Shown here piece after piece: positions 10,459-21,582 of a stretch of 64,000 bases of DNA. Position numbers and translations under genes: made by a program. Each line of letters opens with the position of its first letter. Within the stretch, counting starts at the first letter, position 1. A model generated the notes under the pieces. That model ran no database searches, was not told where the DNA came from, and was given only the letters and a program-made list of their open reading frames with translations. This DNA is from Lathyrus oleraceus. Taxonomy: Eukaryota > Streptophyta > Magnoliopsida > Fabales > Fabaceae. The stretch lies in contig NC_066585.1 of assembly GCF_024323335.1 (NCBI RefSeq), positions 537,052,769 through 537,116,768 on the forward strand, written 5' to 3'.

Positions 10459-13400
10459 TGTAGCGGAGTATTCGTTACCTTTAGATTTATTGACTAAATC
10501 AAAAGTAAATCATACAATTCGAGTCGCCACCGCACTTCTATTTATCCAAAGGAAAGGTTAGAAAGCGAACAAAAACCAAGAAGTTTTATCAAATCAAAAA
10601 CTAATAAAAATGTCAGAGATCTGAGTAAGGGGGTTGGTTATGCAATAGGAAGGTTTTAAGCATCCAAAACATCCTTAGTACTCTAAGGGAGCCCTTTTTA
10701 CAAATGTTGTAAGGTAGGTTGGTATTTGTGAAAATATTTGTGCAAACATGATTGAGGAGATGAGAAAAGAATATACAAGTTATTTACAATTTTGTGTTTG
10801 AATGGATAACCCATTGCCTACGTACCATCTTAAAAAGGTAGGATTAAAACCTCGTAGTTCGGGGTAAAAATCTCAAAAGAAGTTGGTGAATTTATTGGTC
10901 AAAATCCTTAAGGTCTTTTGTCATCAAAGGGAGAAAACTCAACCTAGAACCACAAATCCACCATGTGAGGAGAGCTTCAACATGCTAGTGAGGGGTTAAC
11001 CCTATAATAAGCATGGAAGACTTATAGTCCATCACTAAAGATACAGGTGAGTATTATATCAACCTCTAGGATAACTCAAACCTAATAGATAATGTTTTTG
11101 AAAAGCTTTAACTCAAATGGTCATAGGAACCATAAAAAACAATTGAGTGATTTATATTTACAAATGAAAAGTATTCACAAAATAAGGTCAAAGTTGACTT
11201 AAGATTCAATTCAAAATAAGTGTTATGAAAAGAGTTTGAAAAAATCAAAGGCATTATGCCTAGGTTTCTAAATTTTGAAAACACTGTTAATGTTTGCACA
11301 AAAAGTTTGGCTTAGGTTAGAGTGGAGAGAAGAAGAGAAGGGCTAGGTCCTAAACATGCAAAGATGAGGGAAGAGAAATAAAACCACTTGGAGTTCCCTT
11401 CTTGAGATCATAAAGATGATCCAAGTTGCTCCATTCCTTTGGACTTAGCAAGCAATAAGCAATTAACTCAAGCAATCAAGCAAATAATCAATCAAGCTCC
11501 TAGGAATCTTCCAATTGGATTTTGTATCTCTTATCTTGGATGTCCATGACAATGGTTCTTCTAATTGGCTCAAGTTTAGGATCCCTATCACACAAGAACA
11601 CACAAATCAAAAAGTTCCACAATGCAATAAAAGAATGGACAAGAGTGAGTTTAGAATTAGGGGTCCTTTCAATTCATCTTCAAGATTAAGCATTCTAAAG
11701 GCATGAGGCCTAGTTGCTCTTTAACATATTTAGCATTCTAAAGGCATGAGGCCTAGTTGCTCTTGAAACTCCATTAGCATAGGTAAGGTCCTAAATCTAA
11801 GTCCTTTCTCCATTTGCATCGGGTTCACACGAACAAACAAAACAAACACAAGGCAATAGTATATACACAATAATGTGCTCAAGTGAGCAAAAGGCAAATT
11901 GCATTAACATAAACATGAGCTCAAGTGAGCAAAGGGCAAAGACAAATGAACTAATGAGCAAGAAATTAAATTGCATTAAAGTAAATTGCAAGAATTAAAT
12001 GCTTGAATTAAAAGTTAGTAATTAGTAGTTAGTGTTAGTGTGCCATAAGGCAATTTAGCGCTATGTTAAGCAATCGTAAATGGACTAATGTAGTAGTCAC
12101 ACCTATCTGAGGCCAGTCAATAAAACTATAGGCAATAAACACAAGTTAGAGACCATGACTAATAAGCCAAGCTCCTACAACTTGCCATGCCAAAAGAAAA
12201 GAAGAATGATCTTGTATGGATTTAGGTTTTTTGCTTGATCAAGAAGCAACCTATCCTTAATGTAAAGCAATTCACTTGATCTTTGACCAAGATGAATTTG
12301 ATTTGAATCAAGGAAGGTTAGGCCCCTCATATATCAAGGCTAACCACCAATCTTTAACTCATTGATCAAAAAAGAAGAAGAAGAAGAAGAAGAAATATAA
12401 CGTACATAATTGAAATTCAAATGACATAAGCAACACACATTAACCAAATATGAATGGAATCAACATCAATCAATGGTAAACAGAAGTGAGATGAAGCTTA
12501 GAAGTCAAGAAACAATAAAAATATTTTTTGTATTTTTTGGAATTAAAATAATACTTGAATTAAAATAAACAAATAAAGGTCAAACTTCAAATCCAATTCA
12601 AATCAACTTGGAAAAGTCTAATTCGATCATCCTAAGTTCAACATGGTCAAACAAAGTTTGACAAAAAATTTCATCATTTTTTGAAAACAGAAACTAATTT
12701 TAAACAATTAAAAAATGAAGAAAAATAACATAATTGAACTAAAATCTCAAATAAATCTCAAATCAATTAATAAATTTATGAGAATATTTTTCTTGGATTC
12801 ATCATCATTCAAAGACGTTAAGTAAGTATTTTTGGCATTTTTGAATATTGGAAAGTATTTTAAATGAATTAAAAATAACCAGAAAAGAGAAAATTCACAA
12901 AAAATATTAAATGGAATCATAAAAAATATTAAAAATCATTTTTAGAAACTAGAATTTAAAAGGAAAATTTTGCAATTGGTCCCATATTTTTATGATTAAA
13001 AATGAAGAAGTTATGAATTTTTGAAATAAAATCAGAAATTAAAAATGACAAAAATCCACAGCGCTTGGATCCCACTTCATTAATTGACGTGGCTGATCAC
13101 AAGGCTGGGAGATGCACACGCATGGTAGGCTCCAGTCAACAGCATCACACAAAGCATTAAAATAAGTCAACATAAAACACGGCCAAGAGTAGATCCTGGG
13201 GTCCAGATCCAAGGGCTAGGAACTCTTCCACGTGGGGACGGTGGTGGAAACCACCGTCTTCTCCGGCGAGACTCACAGTTCCGGCCAAATTTGCAGGTTT
13301 TCAAACCTTCATCAAAATGCACGATCTATACATCAATGGAAAGCTAGGGTGATGTACATCACCCCTGTACCCTTGGTTTCCACTCAAGATCTCTATAGAG

Positions 13401-15319
13401 AGAGAAATCTGAGATGGAAATTTGTGGTGTTCAAACTGAACTTATTCAATTCATGAAATTAAAAGCTCAAATCAATTTCCTCTCACATGAGGACTTCAGA
13501 GGTACCAAGCAATGCAAGAAATGATCAATATCCAAGGAGTTTCGAGTGAAAACAGTTTGAACAAGAACCTTTGAAGTGCAGCTTTACAATGCCTGATCTA
13601 CTCCAATTCTTTGATGCAGTTTGATCTTGAGATAGCAAGGAAGCGAGGTTCAGGAATTGAAGTTCAAAGATCAACCAATGTAGTTGAAAATTGAACTTGA
13701 AAATTGAAAAAGAAAACTCAGAATTCCTTTTAATGGAGATTGGGATTTCACTTGTGTAGAACTTCAGGCGCCTTTAGGTTGAATTTTGAAGAGAATGAAG
13801 CACTCTATTTATAGGCAAGGCTGATGCAAGCAAGGAGAAAACTCATGTGCATGTGAAGTTGGGTCCTCCATGCATGGGCCTGTACAGGCGCATGGGAGGC
13901 CCAAATGCAATTGCAAATGCAAGCTGAGATGCAAGTGAGGTGTTTTGGACATGCAGATTTCATGGTATTAGCTTGTTCACAAAGATTCAACATGGTTTCC
14001 ATAAATGAACACAAATCTTCACCTCTTCGAAAATGCTAATTGAAAAAATGAAACATAGCCATGTGGGTAATGGTTGGAAAGGCCTTGACATGAGGAACAA
14101 ATGTTATGTTGAACAAAAATCCATTTGGAATTGGGAAAATATTGAAAACAGGCCTTGAAGTTCAATGTGCAAAACATGTATGTGGAAATTTAGCCAAAAT
14201 GGACCAACTTCAAGCCCTTCTGTTTCAATGATGCAAGAATCAAATGACAAAACCTCCAACATAAAAGTTGTAGATATTTTCAAAAAAATCAATTTGGACT
14301 TAAAGTTTGCATCATTTGGATTTTTGATGAGAAAGTTATGGGCACTTGAAGTTGGACTTTTTCACATTTCAATGACTTTGGTCCAAAGTGACCTATAATG
14401 TTTTGTATTATCACATGTGTTTATTTTAGGATTATGAAATTTTTTCCAACATAACAATTGAATTAGACATCTTAAACTTTCCAGTTCACTTGGTCCCACC
14501 TCAAAAGCATGAAAAATGAAGGTGTTAGGTCCTTGGGAAGTTGACCCAAAATTAGGGTTTCAGTCAAAATGACCTATAATGTTTTGAAATGAATTATGAC
14601 CTTACAAGCTTCAAATCAATTTTTTATGAACATTTAAGTTGTTCATATGGTCCTTAAGAACATTTTTTCTCTTGGGGTTATCTTCATTTGACAAACACAT
14701 CAAACGTTATGTCTCAGTGGATTTTAAAATAATCACATGAATTGACTGACCAACTTTCCAAGTCCAAACTTCAAATCTTGATGAATTAATGATTGAGGTC
14801 ACTCACATAAGCTCATATATGCATAAAATGATGAATTAAAGAACTTCCCCTTGGGTGCATTTGATCATAGGTTGAGGTTGCTTCATGAGCAAGGCACAGT
14901 CAATGCACAAATGAATTAGGGTTTCCTTGGGAAACAATTCTCAAACCCTTTGATTTGATTTGATCAAATTGACAAATTGAGATGCTTGGGAGGCATATAT
15001 GATGATTGAGAGATTTGGTAACCATTGTCATGCTTGCTTTCAACTTCATCTGGCCACATCAATGAGTATAGGGGCCTCATAGGAGCCTTGGATCACATGA
15101 TTGCTCAAGCTTCAAAACAAATAAAGTTAGTGACATATTTTTGTGCTTTTGGTTAGTAAACAAAAATAAGAAAAGCAATAATATACAATTCAAGCATGCT
15201 TGGTAGCCTCAAACCAACTCACACAAGTCCCATCCCTAGGGTTAAGGAGCCAAGATGTTATGATCCTTGAGGTAAATGCAATGTGCAATGATATGATGCC
15301 ATGAGGGATCTTAGGGTCA
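10459..15319 (-). repeat. Ogre 1 5' LTR (4.86 kb)
   Basis: On the minus strand it starts TGACCCTAAGATCCC at 15319 and ends CCGCTACA at 10459. Length fits Ogre LTRs (several kb). It contains a TATA box, a (GAA)n run at 12371-12394, a 43-bp direct duplication near 11688/11731 and a repeated GACCTATAATGTTTTG block (14390 and 14569). Near its 3' end it has a U5 block (GGATAAATA...GGTGGCGACTC) shared with Ogre 2, although the rest of the LTR is unrelated. Open frames inside (e.g. around 14104-14398) have no domain. The outer boundary is inferred from the point where Athila LTR homology begins. Confidence 0.7.
13805..13814 (-). promoter_or_regulatory. Ogre 1 LTR TATA box
   Basis: Minus strand CTATAAATAG in the context TTGCCTATAAATAGAGTG, about 1.5 kb into the LTR and followed by a leader-like region. 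Textbook plant TATA; start site expected about 30 nt downstream (near 13775). Confidence 0.75.
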
Positions 15320-15560
15320 AGAAACTGAGGACTTTGAGACACTGTGCAAGCATTTTGGTACTTTTCAAGGCAATTTTACTTCCCGTATAATATTTGAGCA
15401 TTTCCATTCATTGTCATGTTTTACTTTATATTTTCGTGATTTTAAGCGTAGGATGTTGGTGTTTTGTCCAACAGGTCCAAGTGGAAGAACCGAGGAACTC
15501 GGAGTGAGACAGTATGGAATTTCGGCAAGAAAAAGAATGGAAAAAACTTCAGCACAGGAG

Positions 15561-15747
15561 GCCTGACACGACCACCCGTGTCACTTGACACAGGCCGTGT
15601 CAGGCAGAAGGAGGATGAAATCCAAAACAGTAGCCTGAAACGGCCCGTGTCAGACCTTTTCCTCAGTCGTGTTGAGCCCCATGGGCGTGTCAAGTGAAGT
15701 AGTGAGCTGACACGGCCACCCGTGTCATCTAACACAGGCCGTGTCAA
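15561..15747. repeat. TGACACGG palindrome array in Athila LTR
   Basis: Repeated TGACACGG and CCGTGTCA half-sites, including a perfect 10-bp inverted repeat GCCTGACACG (15561-15570) with CGTGTCAGGC (15596-15605). The homologous array in the 3' LTR is at about 28497-28685. It lies 95-280 bp upstream of the TATA box. Confidence 0.85.
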
Positions 15748-15841
15748 CCCTGGCCCAAAATTTCCCTTTTTCATCGGGCTTTTGATAATCGGGCTTGTGG
15801 AGATATTTTTGGAGTTGTCCACCTGTTGCTTGGAATTTTCA

Positions 15842-15850
15842 CTATATAAG
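15842..15850 (+). promoter_or_regulatory. Athila LTR TATA box
   Basis: CTATATAAG; the same box occurs in the 3' LTR at about 28780-28788 (TTTTCACTATATAAGAG). Confidence 0.7.
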
Positions 15851-16699
15851 ATAACCTTCTACCAAAGAAAATATCATCTTGGAGCGAGGCAAACACCAGA
15901 ATTGTCAAGCAATCAAGTATTACAGAGATCAAGGAATTCGAAGAGCGGAAGTTTTCATGAGCAAAAGTGATTGAAGATCCAAGTCATCCAATTACTTGTA
16001 ATGTGTAATTTTTATCTTGCATTCGTTTTGAACAATATGAGTAGATAAACCCCCCCAATGCTATGGGGTGTCCCTAATTTAGAATTGTAATGATTATGAG
16101 TTTACGATTGCATTTATAATATTATTCTTACGGTAACCTTTTGATGTGTTTAATGCTTTCTCTTTCGGACCAATCAAGATTATTTTGTGGTTATCAATTA
16201 GGTTGGACCGCCATTGGTAAGGTTTTCATAAGGTTACTCTGCAGTAGATATCACCTAGGACTAGGGATACCCTGTATGAATCAGAGCATTCTTGATATAA
16301 TAAAGCTTAACTTCACCCTAATTGCATATGGACATAGAAATTAGGGTAGATTGATTAAAGGTTTTCTCACCAAGAACTTGGGAGAAAATACCCTTGAGAA
16401 CTGGTAGTAATTGATATTTGTTGATGCAATAGTGACTCAGAGTTATTACAGGGATAAATCATACACCTTCCCTGGCATTGCTCTTCATACCTTGCAAACC
16501 CTTATTGTTATTATTATTTTCCTTTGCCTTTATTTTTATAATTTTGAATTTAAAAACCCCAATTATAATTTTTGTTTAATTGAACGATGAACTGAACTCA
16601 ATATTAACTTGCAGTCCTTGAGATCGACATTCGGGGAATTTCCCTTTTATTACTATAACAAACAAAATAGTACACTTGCTATTTTTCCGATCAAGTTTT

Positions 16700-16717
16700 T
16701 GGCGCCGTTGTTGGGGA
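16700..16717 (+). other. Primer binding site (tRNA-Asp type, Athila)
   Basis: TGGCGCCGTTGTTGGGGA, six bases after the LTR end. Characteristic of Athila elements. Confidence 0.85.
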
Positions 16718-16820
16718 CTGCCAAAATATAGAGTTTAATTTTTAGTTCATTTAAAATTTTGTTGCTCTGCAATAAAATTATTTTTCTGTCATTTATATAA
16801 TTTAATTCACTAATTTGTGT

Positions 16821-18340
16821 ATGCGAGGAGAGCCCTCAGCAGAATTTCTTTTTGATGCAGAAATCGAGAGAACCCTTCATCGAAGACAAAGAAATGATAG
16901 ATTAGATTCCAAAGAAGAAGTTCCCTCTGATCACTCAGATTCATAAAAAGAAACTATGGCTGAAATTCCTCCAATTCCACCACTTCCACCTCCAGAAAGA
17001 CTCCTAGGTGACTATGGAGGTGCAAATGCGTCGGGTGGTAGATTGACCATTGTCAATCAACCGGTGAATGTGACAAACTTTCAACTGCATCCTAGCACAA
17101 TCAATCAACTTGAGAGAAAATCTTTCACCCGAAAGGTTAATGAAGATGCCAACAAGCACCTGCATAGATTCTTGACCATGAGTACTACTTTGAAAATTGA
17201 TGGTCATACTGATGAAGCAAAGAAGTTAAGAATGTTCTCGTTCACTTTATCTGAAGAGGCGGAAGAGTGGGTCTACTCTCTTCCAGCTGGCAGTATTACA
17301 TCATGGGAAGAGATGGAAACAACTTTCTTAAATGAGTATTTTCCCGCATCATTATCTCTGAGAAAAAGGTATGAAATCTTGAACTTCAAACATAAAGATG
17401 GTGATTCTTTGGGAGATACCTACAAAAGATTCAAAAGGTTGCTGGTAGCGTGTCCAACTCATAATATGGATCAGACTGAACAAATGCAGATGTTTGTGAA
17501 TGGGATGAAAATAAAGACAAAATAATTAATTGATACAGCAGCCGGTGGCTCAACAAATTTCTCAACAGCCACCGGTATTAAAAGGATCATTGAAGCGATA
17601 GCCGTAAATGAGCATCTGGAATTATATGATAGGTGTACAAGCAAACCTGAAGGAGTCACTGACCTAAAAGTAAAAGCAAATAAAGTTTGTTTGGAAGATA
17701 CAGTCGCTGCTGAAGTGGAGAAGAAATTAAAAGCGATGAATATAGGTACTTAACAGGTAGCTCAAATTCAACCTGCTCAGACCATCACTTGTGAAATTTG
17801 TAATGGGCCTCACCACACTATGTATTGCTTTGCAACTCCTCAACAAATTGAAGAGATAAAATTCTTAAAGCAGAATAACCCCTACTTTAACACTTACAAT
17901 CCAGGTTGGAAGAATCATCCAAACTTCTCCTGGAAAGATCAGAAAGGGAATGTTCCACAACAGGGTCAAGGTCAATATTAGACTCAATATCAACAACAGC
18001 AAGCTCCAAGGAAAGCAGGCTGGGAGATTTCCATTAAAAACATGGCAGCTCAAAATAGGAAATTTGAAGAAGAGACGAGAAACAATCAGAAAAACACCAC
18101 CGCCTCTCTAAAGAATCTTGAAGTTCAGCTAGCACAACAACTAGCAAGTTCTCGAACACCAGGTTCCTTACCAAGTGAAACAGTTCAAAATCCGAGAGGT
18201 CAAGAGAATATTAGTATTTCCACGACAAAAAAGAAAAAGGTTTCTAAAAAGAAAAAAGTTATATCACCAGGCGAGCCGACTGAAGAGGAAATTACAAAGG
18301 AGACTAAATCGGTGAGTCAAACTTGGAGAAATTCATGACA
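16821..18340 (+). pseudogene. Athila gag (multiple nonsense codons)
   Basis: Starts at ATG 16821 (MRGEPSAEFLF) and stays in one frame to about 18340 apart from stops: TAA at 16944, TAA at 17523, TAA near 17752 and TAG near 17979. The longest open part (16956-17525, 189 codons) has the gag fold: FTRKVNEDANKHLHRFL, TLSEEAEEWVYSLPAGSI, FLNEYFPASLSLRKRYEIL, SLGDTYKRFKRLLVACP. A CEICNGPHHTMYC knuckle follows near 17800, then a lysine-rich tail (TKKKKVSKKKK). No frameshift was needed to read it, so decay here is mainly by point changes. Confidence 0.85.
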
Positions 18341-18499
18341 ATGTTTAAAAAGGTTGAGGGTCATATGTATTTGTTTGAAGCACTCGAAAGAATGCCCATG
18401 TACAAGAAATTCATGGAAGAGGTAAGGGCTGAAAAGAAACCAACAGCAGAGAACAGGTAACCTAGAAGGAAAAGTATAATGCAAACTCACTAGGGCAGA

Positions 18500-18780
18500 A
18501 AATTCCTAACAAACAAAAGGATCCGGGAACGGGAACAGTACCATGCACAATTAAAGAAAGAACCTTCAAAAAGGTACTAATAGATTCTAGAGCTAGTGTG
18601 AGTCTGATGCCATTATCAATCTATCACAAGTTGGGTATTAAAAATATCAGTGATACAAAGACCAATCTGAAGTTTGTGGATCACTCAAGAAAGGATGCAT
18701 ATGGTATAGAAGAAGACGTACTGGTAACAATAGAGGACTTGATTTTTCCTGTTGATTTTGTAATGATATCCTTTGAGCAT
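18500..18780 (+). pseudogene. Athila aspartic protease fragment
   Basis: VPCTIKERTFKKVLIDSRASVSLMPLSIYHKLG, read here as the core IDSRASVSLMP: the family normally has D-S-G at the active site, so the catalytic Gly is replaced by Arg. It continues through LVTIEDLIFPVDFVMI and stops being recognisable at about 18778, where the rest of pol has been deleted. The remaining open frame to 18846 is junk (VFSYAFFLSSPPANVILC). Confidence 0.75.
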
Positions 18781-19509
18781 GTACCCTTTGTTTTTTCCTA
18801 TGCTTTTTTCCTTTCTAGCCCTCCCGCTAATGTTATCCTTTGTTAACCACAATTGAGCATGTACCCTTTGTTTGTCTAACCACATAAATGTAACATGTGG
18901 CCTAAAACACTTCCTTACCCTGTTTAGAGTCAATGTGATGTTATTAAGCTGTGTTAAATTCTAAGTTTGGGGTAAACCCCATAAGTATCAAAAACCAAGG
19001 TGAGTACGAAAAAAACATAAGAAGAAGAAAAACGACCATAAAAAATTTGAGAAAACGGAATATAGTCGATGGTTCGAAAGAATCACTCACCGAAGGAAGA
19101 GCACTCAGTTGAAAAAAAAAAAGAGAGAATATCAGAGAAAAACTGAGCAATTGAAAAAGAAAATAATAAAACACAGTGAAAAGAATATGAACATTGGCTC
19201 CGAACCCAAAACCACTTGTTTTCCTTTTTGTTGGTATTTACCACACCATAACCCAAGCCTCGTTACAACCCAAAAGACCTCAAAAAGTGTGTGTTGTATG
19301 TAGTTGATATGAAAAGAGAAACTATTCAAACTTATGAGTTGATATTGCATATTCTGAATTGGAAGTGAAAACACTTTAACCCCGAGAGACTTGGTGAGAA
19401 TATAATGTAAGCTGACAGATGAAGCGATACCTCGATGAGGAAGTGCGACAGAAAACTCATTAGGAAAAGCAGGAACTATAAAAGGGAGAGTGAAGGCATT
19501 GGCGAAGGA
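18781..19509 (+). other. Athila 3' non-coding remnant
   Basis: Includes TAAGTTTGGGGTAAACCCC near 18962, a phrase typical of Athila 3' regions, then A-rich sequence with no domain. It continues across the Tekay insertion at 28113-28208. Small open frames here (18944-19374) are not supported. Confidence 0.5.
19505..19509. repeat. Tekay target-site duplication, left
   Basis: AAGGA, matching AAGGA at 28108-28112. Confidence 0.93.
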
Positions 19510-21540
19510 TGTAACACCCTTCTAAATTACCCCAAATATTTAATTAAAACAACAAATATATACATCAGAGTAAAGGTGCAAATAAGGGTGTCACACAAAC
19601 ACTTCACACCATTCACCATAATAACTGTCATGCTCTTTTATTAATTCAAAACATAAAGCATTTGCACAATACGCAGCGGATAGAGATTAAATCAATCATG
19701 CAAAACATGTAGCATATTACATGTAAACTGGTTCACAACCAACAACAAAACATTTAAAACATCCCATCCCGATGTTACATCTACCAGAGCATGACCCACT
19801 AAGGAACTACACTAGACTTCAAGTACTAGCTCCTACTCAATCACTACTCGTTACCTGAAAAATAGTTGTAAGGGTGAGTTCCTCAATCGATATAAAAAGC
19901 ATTATAGAATATCATGAAATGCTAAGTAAATAACACGTTAATCACCCTAATCATATCACACATTCAGTAACGGCACATCAACTCAATTATCATACTCAAT
20001 ACCAACACAATTCATACTCATACTCAATGCCAACACAAACACACGTATAATATTGGAATACATCCATTCATATTATACGCCATACATACATTATGCAATG
20101 AGACTCCATGCATGTGGCACCGACTATTCGTGAACATATAGTTCACCTCACCGATCAAATCCAGATACGGCTACCAAGCCCACTAGTCCCACTCATTTGA
20201 GACCTAGTGACTCACTCACTAATTCCTCACCATGGGAATTAGCTACCACCCCAAGGGCTATGCTATGCACGCTAATCACCTAGCATGCAAACATCAACAA
20301 CAATCCACAATGATTTACTCACTAATTCCTCACCATGGTAATTAGCTACTACCATAAAGGCCACAATATGCATGCTAATTCACCTAGCAATGCAACATCA
20401 TCAACAACAATCCACAATGGACATATGCTCACACTCTAAGCCATAAAACAGTCCATTCACCAACACATGCATAATATATACATTCACAACATTATGCATA
20501 TTTTCACACATCATCAGCATATTTATCACATAATCATATCATGTCATGCCAATTAATCAATCACAGTATTAGCACACTCTACTAATACCTATACTACTCA
20601 AAACAACGGGAAATGATCCCTACTATATCACACACTGATATAGGCAACCATCAAATAGGTACACAACATTCAAATATTAATTTTTTCACTTTTCACACAG
20701 TGTTAACCGGTTAACACCCTGGGTTAACCGGTTAACGCAACACAGAACACGCTTCCTGGCAAAACTTAACAGTGTTAACCGGTTAACGCCCTGGGTTAAC
20801 CGGTTAACGCAGACAGAACAGCAATATTTTCCCAACTCACAACAGTGTTAACCGGTTAACGCCCTGGGTTAACCGGTTAACGCAAGCAAAACAGCAATAC
20901 CTCACAATTCCTAACAGTGTTAACCGGTTAACACCCTGGGTTAACCGGTTAACGCAAGACAGAAAGCTGTTCCTGCGCTAACACGAAGCAGAACGCAGAA
21001 TTCTCCGCATTTTCCGCCGTTGGAGGACTTCCGGACATCCGATTCCGATTCCGTAAAAAGCTATACGTTCGGAAAATCATAACCCATCCAATTACAGATT
21101 CAATTTCAGTTTTAACACAACTTATCCAACACAATTTTTCAGCATTCAACATCCCAATTAGGGTCAATTCAACGGTTCATCACTACCCATTACATGTTAA
21201 CCCATAATACCCATTAAACGACGATAAACCCCCCTTACCTGAGTTAATCCGGCGAATCTTTAAGCTTCAAGCTTTTCTCTTCTCCAACCTTCTTCCTCTT
21301 GCTCTGCCTCTTTGCCCTTTTTCCTCTTTTTGAGCCGCTTCTCTGTTTTCACGTAAAACCCTCTTTACCAAAAAAAAAATGAAACTCTTTTCTTATTTCC
21401 CACTTATATACTTTCCAATAATTATTATTCCAATAATAATAATAATAATAATAATCCAATAATTCCAATTATTTAATTAAATTAATAAATATAATATTAA
21501 CTTAAATTAAATAATTATCTTATTTTATCGGGGTGTTACA
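19510..21540 (-). repeat. Tekay 3' LTR
   Basis: TGTAACACCC...GGGTGTTACA, with 10-bp terminal inverted repeats; 2,031 bp. Holds the palindrome array 20702-20953, a TATA-like GTATATAAG on the minus strand (about 21408-21416) and (AAT)n near 21437. Confidence 0.95.
20702..20953. repeat. Array of eight GTTAACCGGTTAAC palindromes
   Basis: Four pairs of the perfect 14-bp palindrome. Within a pair the centres are 21 bp apart and pairs recur about every 73-80 bp. Identical organisation in the other LTR at 27270-27521. Each palindrome is two head-to-head GGTTAA (GT-1-like) cores around CCGG. Confidence 0.95.
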
Positions 21541-21552
21541 ACTCTCCCCCAC
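21541..21552 (-). other. Tekay polypurine tract
   Basis: Minus strand AGTGGGGGAGAGT lies directly against the start of the 3' LTR; standard site for plus-strand priming. Confidence 0.85.
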
Positions 21553-21582
21553 TAAAAGAGTTTTCGTCCTCGAAAACATACC

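Larger units (their letters stand above)
2737..15319 (-). mobile_element. Ogre-type Ty3/gypsy element, 3'-truncated ('Ogre 1')
   Basis: Read on the minus strand the order is: 4.86-kb LTR (15319-10459), primer site (10452-10435), leader, ORF1, gag, protease, intron-like gap, RT and the start of RNase H, ending abruptly near 2737. An ORF upstream of gag, an untranslated gap between protease and RT, and a primer site matching tRNA-Arg are the published hallmarks of Ogre elements. Integrase, 3' UTR and 3' LTR are absent, so no target-site duplication can be tested. The LTR outer end abuts Athila LTR sequence at 15320, which suggests insertion into the Athila element before its 3' part was lost. 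Coding parts carry several stops and one RT deletion. Confidence 0.88.
15320..16693 (+). repeat. Athila 5' LTR (left-truncated)
   Basis: Aligns to 28255-29632 (1,374 against 1,378 bp) and ends CCGATCA before the primer site. The first 46 bp of the LTR (compare 28209-28254) are absent. It contains the GACACGG/CCGTGTC inverted-repeat array (15561-15747) and the TATA box CTATATAAG at 15842-15850. Long open frames on both strands in 15442-15970 are LTR noise. Confidence 0.88.

Noticed and set aside
15442..15970. Overlapping frames on both strands
   Set aside because: Fall in the Athila LTR, and a related frame at 28377-28632 is the other LTR copy; driven by the GACACGG repeats.
20949..21167. 72-codon frame repeated at 27517-27735
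   Set aside because: Inside both Tekay LTRs; copies differ by chance changes and carry no domain.
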